A stretch of DNA of 64,000 nucleotides. Source: an uncultured Marinicella sp. Its GTDB lineage: Bacteria; Pseudomonadota; Gammaproteobacteria; Xanthomonadales; Marinicellaceae. The stretch's first letter is position 1; each line of letters begins with the position of its first letter. Below the pieces are notes generated by a model, which did no database searches, was not told the DNA's origin, and worked only from the letters and a program-made list of their open reading frames with translations. The translations under genes and the position numbers were made by a program. Shown here piece after piece: positions 1 through 7,081 of the stretch. Location of the stretch: assembly GCA_947502595.1 (NCBI GenBank), contig CANNAM010000001.1, forward strand, positions 1 to 64,000, read 5' to 3'.

Positions 1-71
1 ATGTATAATTGAGCATCGGCCAAAAGGCTAAAGTAAACTAAAAACCATTGAATTAATTGAGGCGTTCATAT

Positions 72-455
72 ATGTCCTCGGTAGACTGCTCGGTAGACTG
101 CTCGGTAGACTGCTCGGTAGACTGCCTAGAGTGGATTGATGTGCATTTCGAACAAATACATATAAACGATGTAAATGATACAAGTAGACGGGCTAATGAA
201 TTGCAGGAATGGCATAAAGGTTTAAAAAAATATAAAGATTGTGCAGCAATAGCAGAATCCGAAAGTTACCACTGTGACTATTTTCTAACCTATGATTCTG
301 ATTTGTTAAAAAATCTCCGAAAAGAGTGTCGAGATTTAAAGTTATGTAGTCCAAGTGAGTTCTGGACTATTCTTGATATACCTAAAGGGGTTCGGCCTGT
401 AATGATACCAACCACACCTAACTCGTTAAGTACTGTAGATTGGTGGTCGTGGTAA
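72..455 (+). pseudogene. 5'-truncated PIN-domain protein with 12-bp tandem repeat at its start
   Basis: The product resembles only the second half of a PIN-domain nuclease: a K-Y-K-D-C-A-A-I-A-E segment followed by D-Y-F-L-T-Y-D-S-D-L-L, the usual spacing of the later acidic residues of the fold, then a P-S-E-F-W stretch. The N-terminal beta strand with the first catalytic Asp is missing. In its place the reading frame starts with four near-identical V-D-C-S units encoded by a 12-bp tandem repeat. The ATG at 72 has GAGG about nine bases upstream; a TTG at 57 is also in frame. Either this is a decayed gene whose 5' end was replaced by the repeat, or a short product is still made. Toxin activity is unlikely without the first Asp. 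No antitoxin gene is visible beside it, though only 71 bases lie upstream. Confidence 0.5.
81..125 (+). repeat. 12-bp tandem repeat, about 3.75 copies
   Basis: The unit GTAGACTGCTCG is repeated head to tail three times exactly, and a fourth copy diverges after nine bases. It is a multiple of three, so copy-number change would keep the frame and add or remove Val-Asp-Cys-Ser. Confidence 0.9.
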
Positions 456-788
456 TCAGTTTATGCATAACAAACGCATGCAATTGGACGCAGCTAAGCG
501 CAAGCGCAATGCGGCCAGTGCGCGCCTACAATGACACCCGATGAATTTCCCAATAAGTGCTGCCTCAAGTTGTCCAAATGGACAGAAGTAGAAACACAAG
601 ACTTAAGCCACAAGAGAGATATGCTTGAAAAAAGGCATGCTTTAAGGTCTGAAGGTGCATGTATATAAGCAAAGAGACTGAAGAGGTAAATAACAGACAA
701 CAACCCACTTTTTCTTGCGTCTTATTTGTTAAACTTTGTCGGATTATCAACACAGCAAATGGCTCGAAACCATTGCACTTAAAAGGTC
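456..788. other. Accessory intergenic region with attC-like half site
   Basis: Just downstream of the PIN reading frame, from about 466, the sequence GCATAACAAACGCATGC followed by AATTGGACGCAG looks like the 5' half of an integron cassette attC site (AACAAACGC-type start). A matching right half with a GTTRRRY core at attC distance was not found, so the site is at best truncated. A 45-codon reading frame starting at 531 (MTPDEFPNK...) has no recognisable features. The remaining sequence up to the TRIC gene is AT-rich, and I see no confident promoter. Confidence 0.3.
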
Positions 789-1409
789 ATGACAATTTTA
801 GATTCTATTTACTATGCGGGCGTGTTTGTATTTGCGGTCAGTGGTGTTATTTCAGCAGCAAGAAAAGACTTGGACTGGGTGGGTGCTACAGCACTGGCAT
901 TAGCCACCTCATTGGGTGGAGGGACGTTCAGGGATTTGGTTTTACAGAGACCCGTCTTTTGGGTCACTGATCCCTTTAATATATGGACCGCCATCATTGC
1001 ATCGTGTTTTGCTATTGTGTTTTTGCGCTACTTTAAACCGCCAGATAAATCATTGCGCTTATTTGACGCCATAGGCTTGGCATTCTTCACCATTTTAGGT
1101 GCCGAAATAACCAGTAATTACCACGACTCAGTGATTATTATTGTGATGATGTCTTTGTTCACTGGGGTATTGGGTGGTGTAATCAGGGACCTGCTTTCAA
1201 ATGAAGTGCCCTATTTATTCAGGTCAACAGAAACCTTGTATTCGGTGTCGGCATTGGTTGGTGTGGTGTTGTATTTGTTGTTGTCGTATTATCGACTGAA
1301 TACCACGGTGGTGAATATGGTTTCAATTTCATCCATCATCATCATTAGAATGGCCTCAATTCGTTTTAACATTTCTTTGCCTTCGGTGAAGATTAAAGGT
1401 GAAGTTTGA
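789..1409 (+). CDS. TRIC-type (UPF0126) trimeric cation channel family membrane protein
   Basis: A 206-residue, almost entirely hydrophobic protein with about seven predicted membrane segments. It has the two internal repeats of the UPF0126/TRIC family: the glycine-rich S-L-G-G-G-T-F-R-D-L-V motif in the first half and G-V-L-G-G-V-I-R-D-L-L in the second, each with the characteristic G-G-x-x-R-D. Prokaryotic TRIC proteins form trimeric monovalent-cation channels in the inner membrane. The physiological role in bacteria is unclear and nothing here adds to it. The gene stands alone after the accessory left end; its TGA overlaps the ATG of a short reading frame at 1409. Confidence 0.9.
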   Translation: MTILDSIYYAGVFVFAVSGVISAARKDLDWVGATALALATSLGGGTFRDLVLQRPVFWVTDPFNIWTAIIASCFAIVFLRYFKPPDKSLRLFDAIGLAFFTILGAEITSNYHDSVIIIVMMSLFTGVLGGVIRDLLSNEVPYLFRSTETLYSVSALVGVVLYLLLSYYRLNTTVVNMVSISSIIIIRMASIRFNISLPSVKIKGEV

Positions 1410-1627
1410 TGCAAATGAAACAGCATGACGCTGACAAATCGCATTTGGGGCGGTTGCTCTGTGAGCTCGTTGGTTTTGACCCCGCGGGAGACTGGGGTTT
1501 TCGTGAGGCTTTGGCTTCAATCAGGAAGATAAGTAGAGTTGGATCTGGCGAGGATTCGCGGGTGCACGTCTACGGTACTGTAGCTGGCCAATTAGGCTGG
1601 GCTCTGCCCATCACAAACTTAAGTTGA
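1409..1627 (+). CDS. Short hypothetical reading frame, doubtful
   Basis: A 72-codon frame whose ATG shares a base with the stop of the TRIC gene (TGATG). It encodes no motif I recognise and runs into the left arm of the inverted repeat at 1593-1656, where it stops. Composition is more GC-rich than its neighbours. The coupling favours a real gene; the ending inside a repeat favours a decayed or chance frame. Confidence 0.2.
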   Translation: MQMKQHDADKSHLGRLLCELVGFDPAGDWGFREALASIRKISRVGSGEDSRVHVYGTVAGQLGWALPITNLS

Positions 1628-1656
1628 AAAGTTGTTGATGGGTGGCGCCCAGCCTA
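1593..1656. repeat. REP-like inverted repeat (TAGGCTGGGC ... GCCCAGCCTA)
   Basis: The arms 1593-1602 and 1647-1656 are perfectly complementary over 10 bp. After a 3-base mismatch the stem continues (GCCCATCA against TGATGGGT, one mismatch), around a loop of about 22 bases. The TAGGYTGGGC...TGCCCA head is typical of dispersed palindromic elements seen in many proteobacteria. The rest of the gap to queG (1657-1884) shows no gene. Confidence 0.7.
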
Positions 1657-1884
1657 CTCAAGACCCAGCATTTAATCCGATGATTTATGTTGCTTAACAG
1701 CTGCGATTCATGTGCTTTATGCAGTCAATTAAGTTACAAATTCAATCCTTTGCTGTTGCTGATTTATCAGTTGGGCTGTTAGCAACATGACAGTCAACAA
1801 CTACAAGGCGCTTGGTGTGGCGTATACGCCTGCATTTTGACTCAGGTCAGCATCTAAGGAACCCGTTTATCGGGCAAGGCCCAC

Positions 1885-2943
1885 TTACAAAGCCAATTGC
1901 TGCAATGCCCACTCGATGTGCTCTTTGACCATTGGTGAGGCTGTGGTGCGTTTTTCCTGTAGGGCTTTGATGATTTGGCTGGTTGGTTCAGCATTGCCTA
2001 GGCCCACAGCTAAGTTTCTTTGCCAGGATTCATAACCAATTCTTCTTATCGGCGAGCCTTCGGTGTTGGACAGGAACTCAGCTTCGGTCCATTGAAACAA
2101 GGTCAATAATTCAGTGTCATCTAAGTGGTTTCTGGGGGCGAAGTCAGTTTCGGTGGTTGCTTGGGTGAATTTATTCCAAGGACAAACCACTTGGCAGTCA
2201 TCGCATCCGTAGATTCGATTGCCCATGGCCTGGCGAAACTCAACCGGTATTGGGCCATGGTTTTCTATGGTCAAGTAAGAAATACAGCGTTTGGCATCGA
2301 CTTGAAAAGGGGCCACTATGGCTTGGGTGGGACAGTCTTGGATGCATTGGGTGCAGCTGCCACAATGAAAACTGTGTTTTTGGTCCGCTTCTAAAGGTAA
2401 GTCAGTATAAATTTCACCGAGGAAAAAATACGAGCCAGCTTTTGAATTTAAAACATTGCTGTGTTTACCAATCCACCCCAGCCCGGCTTTTTCGGCAATG
2501 GCTTTTTCCATCACTGGGGCTGAGTCGGTAAATACCCGGTGCCCGAATGGGCCAATTTCCGCACTGATTTTGGCCGTCAGCATTTTCAGTTTTTTGCGCA
2601 ATACTTTGTGGTAATCACGGCCCAATGCATACCTGGAAATGGCGGCTTTATTGGGCTGCTTGGTGATGTTTTCATAGGGTGTTAGTTCGGGTTGCAAGTA
2701 ATCCAAGCGCACAGAGATGATGCTTAGGGTGTCTGGCACCAACTGTTCAGGACGGTAACGTTTCTCTCCGTGGCGGTGCATGTAGTCCATATTGCCATGG
2801 AAGTTTTTCGCCAGCCATTGATTCAAGTATTCGCCGGCTGCAGCCAAATTTACATCGCTGACACCTGCTTGTTGAAAGCCCAAATCCTGTGCCCATGATT
2901 TGATTTGTTGTTTTAACTGTTGATAATCGATGTTTTGTTGCAT
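1885..2943 (-). CDS. queG: Epoxyqueuosine reductase QueG
   Basis: Catalyses the last step of queuosine synthesis, reducing epoxyqueuosine to queuosine in the anticodon loop of tRNAs, using cobalamin and two [4Fe-4S] clusters. The ferredoxin-like cysteine motifs are visible: C-G-S-C-T-Q-C-I-Q-D-C-P, a following C-I-S-Y, and G-C-D-D-C-Q-V-V-C-P-W-N. The family signature R-Y-A-L-G-R-D-Y-H lies in the N-terminal half and is followed by V-F-T-D-S-A-P-V-M-E-K. The frame stays open upstream to 3060, but the extra 39 residues are a hydrophobic run unlike the family. The ATG at 2943 (MQQNIDYQQL) gives 352 residues, near the usual length. It is divergent from nnr, the arrangement found next to yjeF/yjeE in enterobacteria. 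Confidence 0.95.
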   Translation of the reverse strand: MQQNIDYQQLKQQIKSWAQDLGFQQAGVSDVNLAAAGEYLNQWLAKNFHGNMDYMHRHGEKRYRPEQLVPDTLSIISVRLDYLQPELTPYENITKQPNKAAISRYALGRDYHKVLRKKLKMLTAKISAEIGPFGHRVFTDSAPVMEKAIAEKAGLGWIGKHSNVLNSKAGSYFFLGEIYTDLPLEADQKHSFHCGSCTQCIQDCPTQAIVAPFQVDAKRCISYLTIENHGPIPVEFRQAMGNRIYGCDDCQVVCPWNKFTQATTETDFAPRNHLDDTELLTLFQWTEAEFLSNTEGSPIRRIGYESWQRNLAVGLGNAEPTSQIIKALQEKRTTASPMVKEHIEWALQQLAL

Positions 2944-3022
2944 GCAAGTAACTGTTAAAATGCTGGTATGAATCTCGGCCATTATAAACCAATGCAGGTG
3001 CAACCATGTCATCAACACCACC

Positions 3023-4540
3023 ATGAATAAGCTGTACAGCAGTGATAAAACCCAACGCATCGATCAGTTGGCGGCCTCATACCTGGGGGTGAATTCATTT
3101 GAGCTGATGCAATTGGCGGCAGCTGCGGTGTATCAGCATGTACAGACGTATGCCAGGGTATTGGTGATTACCGGACCTGGTAACAATGGCGGGGACGGGT
3201 TTGTGGTTGCTGAATTGGCCAGACAACAAGGGCAATCAGTGCAGGTGCTGGCGCTGCGTGCAGTGGCTGAGCTGCATGGTGATGCCCGGTCGGCAGCTGC
3301 ACTTTATCAAGGTGAAATATTCACGGTACAAGACTTGGAAAAGGTTAAATTACTTGAATATGATGTGGTGGTGGATGCCATGTTTGGTACTGGTTTGAAG
3401 CAAGTTGTGCGGCAACCTTATGCCGAAGTGATTAACTGGCTCAACCAACAGCCGACACCGGTCATCGCAGTCGATGTGCCCAGTGGCTTGAATGCCAGCA
3501 CCGGACAAATTGAGGGTGTGGCCGTCAGCGCTCAGCAAACCATTGCTATCTTGGCCCGCAATACAGGTTTGTATACGGCAGATGGTAAGGACTGCTGTGG
3601 AGTGGTGGAGTTTGAGTCCTTGGGCGTACCTGAAGAGTGCTACCAAAGTGTAGCTGTGGATGCGCAGTTAATCAGCGCTGCAGTGTTACAAGCATTGCCA
3701 TTGAGTCGATCGCACAACAGCCACAAAGGTCGGTTTGGGCATGTGGTTGCGGTGGGCGGTCAAACCGGCATGTTGGGTGCGGTATTGCTGGCCAGTAAAG
3801 CGGTGCTAAAGTCCGGTGCTGGATCGGTCACAGCGGTGACTGATGCCAGACATGTTGATGCTGTACCATTGTACGCTGCGGAAATCATGAGCAGTGGTTT
3901 TGCTGAACAAAGTGAAGCAAGTGATATAGCCTATGGTCTGGCAGGTTTGCTGGACAAGAAGCCTGCTGATGTTTTGTTGTTAGGAATGGGTTTGGGTCAA
4001 ACCACTTGGGCAGAACAGCTGTTCAAAGCCTGTCTGACCGTCAATGTGCCATTGGTGGTTGATGCCGATGGCTTGAATTTGTTGTCAGTTACAGGCGCAG
4101 TGCCAAAAGACTTGGCAGTCATCACACCACACCCCAAAGAAGCGGCCACGTTACTGCATATATCGGTAAGCCAAGTGCAAGCCAATCGTTGGCTGGCGGC
4201 TCAGCAATTGGCGCAAAAATACCATTGTGTGGTGGTGCTCAAGGGAGCGGGAACTTTGGTTGCTGATGCAGAACAAACTTGGTGTTGTCCCTATGGCAGT
4301 GCCAATTTAGCCACGGCTGGATCTGGTGATGTATTGGCGGGCATGGTTGCAGGGTTAATGGCGCAGGGTTTCGCTGCACTGCAAGCCGCTCAAATGGCTG
4401 TGGTTTGGCATGCCTTGGTGGGTGAACACAACCGGTTTGGATTGTCCATGACTGCTACAGATTTATTGAATACTTTGCATGAAGTCTGGACATGTGAGGC
4501 CAGCATGGCAATTGGTGCAAAAAGTGAGGAATACCGATGA
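3023..4540 (+). CDS. nnr: Bifunctional NAD(P)HX epimerase / ADP-dependent dehydratase
   Basis: Repairs hydrated NADH and NADPH. The N-terminal YjeF_N domain (about residues 1-215) epimerises R- and S-NAD(P)HX and carries G-P-G-N-N-G-G-D-G-F. The C-terminal ribokinase-like domain (about 225-500) dehydrates S-NAD(P)HX with ADP and carries I-T-P-H-P-K-E-A and the late G-S-G-D-V-L-A-G-M. At 505 residues the protein has the full bifunctional length. It is first in the nnr-tsaE-amiB run; its TGA overlaps the tsaE ATG (ATGA), so translation is probably coupled. Confidence 0.96.
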   Translation: MNKLYSSDKTQRIDQLAASYLGVNSFELMQLAAAAVYQHVQTYARVLVITGPGNNGGDGFVVAELARQQGQSVQVLALRAVAELHGDARSAAALYQGEIFTVQDLEKVKLLEYDVVVDAMFGTGLKQVVRQPYAEVINWLNQQPTPVIAVDVPSGLNASTGQIEGVAVSAQQTIAILARNTGLYTADGKDCCGVVEFESLGVPEECYQSVAVDAQLISAAVLQALPLSRSHNSHKGRFGHVVAVGGQTGMLGAVLLASKAVLKSGAGSVTAVTDARHVDAVPLYAAEIMSSGFAEQSEASDIAYGLAGLLDKKPADVLLLGMGLGQTTWAEQLFKACLTVNVPLVVDADGLNLLSVTGAVPKDLAVITPHPKEAATLLHISVSQVQANRWLAAQQLAQKYHCVVVLKGAGTLVADAEQTWCCPYGSANLATAGSGDVLAGMVAGLMAQGFAALQAAQMAVVWHALVGEHNRFGLSMTATDLLNTLHEVWTCEASMAIGAKSEEYR

Positions 4541-4962
4541 ATGCAGTGGTTCATGAAGTGTCAGAGCTGGCGCAGTTAAAAGCTGTGGCAGCTCAACTTA
4601 AAAACCAAATTCAGGCGGGGGATGTGGTTTATTTGGTGGGTGACTTGGGTGCTGGAAAAACCACCTTCACACAGTTTTTTTTACAAGCCTGTGGTGTGAC
4701 AGGGGCGATCAAAAGCCCTACTTACACACTGTATGAAACCTACATGGTGCAGGACAAACATTATGTGCACATGGATTTATACCGTTTAACAGATCCCGAA
4801 GAACTGTATTTTATTGGCATTGAAGATTTGTTGGATGGCAACAATGTCCTGTTGGTAGAGTGGCCAAATAAAGGTGCTGGGGTGATGCCAGAGCCGGATT
4901 GGCTGCTTGAATTTACGCAGAATAAACAGGCTAGAAACTTAAAGATAACATCAAAACATTAA
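4537..4962 (+). CDS. tsaE: tRNA threonylcarbamoyladenosine synthesis ATPase TsaE
   Basis: A P-loop ATPase that works with TsaB and TsaD to place threonylcarbamoyl on A37 of ANN-decoding tRNAs. Walker A is G-D-L-G-A-G-K-T-T at residues 35-43, followed by the family's S-P-T-Y-T-L-Y-E block and a D-L-Y-R-L segment. The 141-residue length is typical. It starts inside the nnr stop codon and is followed after 83 bases by amiB, as in many gammaproteobacteria. Confidence 0.95.
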   Translation: MNAVVHEVSELAQLKAVAAQLKNQIQAGDVVYLVGDLGAGKTTFTQFFLQACGVTGAIKSPTYTLYETYMVQDKHYVHMDLYRLTDPEELYFIGIEDLLDGNNVLLVEWPNKGAGVMPEPDWLLEFTQNKQARNLKITSKH

Positions 4963-4973
4963 CCTATCCTGTT

Positions 4974-5021
4974 GATTTTATGCAAAAATACTTGATTAGA
5001 TAGTTGCATTTGCATAAAATC
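4974..5021. promoter_or_regulatory. Perfect 13-bp AT-rich inverted repeat upstream of amiB
   Basis: GATTTTATGCAAA (4974-4986) and TTTGCATAAAATC (5009-5021) are exact reverse complements separated by 22 bases. They fill most of the gap between tsaE and amiB, ending 24 bases before the amiB ATG. There is no T-run after it, so a terminator is unlikely. It may be an operator or an mRNA structure controlling amiB. Confidence 0.6.
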
Positions 5022-5045
5022 GATCCAAATATTGCTTAAATAACC

Positions 5046-6326
5046 ATGAGAAAACTGTTTGTCCTATTGTTCATAATGTTGTTTTTTGTTGCAGCCCATG
5101 CCACAAAGATAGAAGGCATGCGTGTGTGGACAGGGCCTGATCATACCCGTGCGGTGTTTGATTTAAGTGATGCTGCAGATTACCAGTTGTTTGAGTTACA
5201 AAACCCGCCGCGGGTGGTGATCGATTTGGATGATTCTAAGCTGGTTTCAAGTTTGATGGTCAAAGACAACCAAGACATCAAAAAAGTCCGGTTCAGTAGT
5301 AAAAATAATAAAGTACGGATTGTGTTGGATTTACATGATGAACTGAAAACCAAAAGTTTTTTACTGAAACCAACAGGTGAATACGGTCATCGTTTGGTGG
5401 TTGACTTGAACCGTGACATCAAACCGCAGATCAAAACCATCGCCGAAGTTACTAAGCCCAACCGTGATGTGATTGTGGCGATTGATGCCGGTCATGGCGG
5501 TGAAGACCCTGGTGCCATTGGTGCCACTGGTACCCATGAAAAAGTCATAACTCTGAATATAGCCAAAGCCTTGGCGAAAAAAATTGATGCCCAACAAGGC
5601 ATGCAAGCGTTAATCATCAGAACCGGTGATTATTACATCAAACACCGTGAAAGGTTTGAAAAGGCCCGAGAGCAAGGTGCTGATTTATTTGTTTCAATTC
5701 ATGCTGATGCATTTCACTCTCGTGATGTGAATGGTGCCAGTGTGTATATTTTATCGCAACGTGGTGCTTCATCAGAGGCTGCAAAATGGTTGGCCAAGTC
5801 AGAGAACAAGTCAGATCAAATTGGTGGTGTGGTGATTGAAGACAAACAAGATATGCTGTCAAAAGTGTTGTATGACCTGTCACAAAATGCGGCTCTGGAA
5901 GAAAGTCATAAAGCCGCTAAAGCCGTTCAAGGGTCGTTAAAACAAGTGGTGAAATTACATGGTAATGGTTTTGGCCAAGCCAATTTCTTGGTACTCAAAT
6001 CACCAGATGTGCCTTCCATGTTGATTGAAACTGGTTACATCAGTAACCCCGGGGATGAAAAGAAACTCAAAGACCCCAGCCATGTGGACAAACTGACGCT
6101 GCAAATCACCGAGGGTATAAGGAACTATTTTTACCAAAGCCCACCGCCCAATACATGGATAGCAGCCCAAGCCAAAAGTAAAAAAATCAAACATGTGGTG
6201 CAATCGGGTGACACCTTAAGTGATATAGCCAGTCGCAACGGCATCAGCATGGCTGCAATCAAATCAATCAATAATAAATCGAGCAACAACCTGATGGTTG
6301 GTGAAGTGCTGTATTTACCGAATTGA
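5046..6326 (+). CDS. amiB: N-acetylmuramoyl-L-alanine amidase AmiB (AMIN + Amidase_3 + LysM)
   Basis: A periplasmic zinc amidase that removes stem peptides from peptidoglycan during daughter-cell separation. An N-terminal signal peptide (about residues 1-19, ending A-H-A) precedes an AMIN septal-targeting domain (about 22-123). The Amidase_3 domain follows, with zinc ligands visible at H150 (D-A-G-H-G-G), E165 (H-E-K) and H219 (S-I-H-A-D-A) and the catalytic E328 (L-I-E-T-G-Y). A C-terminal LysM domain spans about 383-425. The position behind tsaE matches amiB of other gammaproteobacteria, but the usual mutL-miaA-hfq does not follow: the next gene is convergent and unrelated. Confidence 0.94.
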   Translation: MRKLFVLLFIMLFFVAAHATKIEGMRVWTGPDHTRAVFDLSDAADYQLFELQNPPRVVIDLDDSKLVSSLMVKDNQDIKKVRFSSKNNKVRIVLDLHDELKTKSFLLKPTGEYGHRLVVDLNRDIKPQIKTIAEVTKPNRDVIVAIDAGHGGEDPGAIGATGTHEKVITLNIAKALAKKIDAQQGMQALIIRTGDYYIKHRERFEKAREQGADLFVSIHADAFHSRDVNGASVYILSQRGASSEAAKWLAKSENKSDQIGGVVIEDKQDMLSKVLYDLSQNAALEESHKAAKAVQGSLKQVVKLHGNGFGQANFLVLKSPDVPSMLIETGYISNPGDEKKLKDPSHVDKLTLQITEGIRNYFYQSPPPNTWIAAQAKSKKIKHVVQSGDTLSDIASRNGISMAAIKSINNKSSNNLMVGEVLYLPN

Positions 6327-6350
6327 ACCACGCCAAATCATTGGCTTTAT

Positions 6351-6845
6351 TCAAAAACTTTTTTTCGTTATAGATTTTCCAATTTCATTGACTTGCAGCA
6401 AAGCCGCAGATCCGTACCAAGGAATAAGCTCCATTACCAATCGACCAGCTTGAATAGCAGGGTCTGATAAAGTCAGTTGTTCAGCAGCTTCTATGCTGGT
6501 GACATTGAAGATATAAATACCTTGGATACCCATGTCATTTTTGCCAAATGGCCCTGCCAAAACCAAATCACCAGTTTCAGCCATTCGCCTGATGTTGTGC
6601 ATATGAGCTTGTTGTAATTCTGCGGCTTTGGCGGCAGAATGCTCACGGTTGGGGCCTGCTTTTAAAAACGCCATGACGTACATCTTCATGCCATATTCGT
6701 CGGCACCTAATTGTGTTGCCAGGGCTTGATTGTATTTGGACTGGTCTTCGACCGGTGGCGCTGCAACAGGCGTCTCTTCGGCTGATGCAGGATTCAATGC
6801 GCCTAACCATGCGAACATCAATACCGTGCTTATACGTAAAGTCAT
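6351..6845 (-). CDS. Exported YciI-like (YCII-related domain) protein
   Basis: 164 residues with a signal peptide (about 1-22, ending A-S-A) and a proline/alanine-rich linker. A YCII-related ferredoxin-like domain follows, recognised by Y-V-M-A-F-L-K-A-G-P, H-M-x-N-I-R-R-M-A-E-T-G-D-L-V-L-A-G-P-F and a late D-P-A-I-Q-A-G-R-L. Family members are small proteins of uncertain enzymatic role and most are cytoplasmic, so an exported copy is less common. GGTGA upstream of the ATG is a good ribosome-binding site. It is convergent with amiB and divergent from the M16 protease. Confidence 0.8.
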   Translation of the reverse strand: MTLRISTVLMFAWLGALNPASAEETPVAAPPVEDQSKYNQALATQLGADEYGMKMYVMAFLKAGPNREHSAAKAAELQQAHMHNIRRMAETGDLVLAGPFGKNDMGIQGIYIFNVTSIEAAEQLTLSDPAIQAGRLVMELIPWYGSAALLQVNEIGKSITKKSF

Positions 6846-7081
6846 GTGATCACCTTTGTTGGTGTTGAAAATTGATTAAATTACCACAGTTAGGCTTGGA
6901 TGTTAAATCATTGTTGAATAATGTAAACCATACATGTGGCAATAAATTCATGACTTTAGTCGGGTTAATAGTTTGACACTTTTCAGTTAAAATATTGTCC
7001 AATCTTTACGCGCTGCATTTTGCATGGACGATTCATGTCAATTGCTGTGTTGTTCTTGTTTATTAATTCAGAGGAATCTAT

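Noticed and set aside
81-125. CRISPR-like array
   Set aside because: The 12-bp units are directly adjacent without spacers, so this is a simple tandem repeat.
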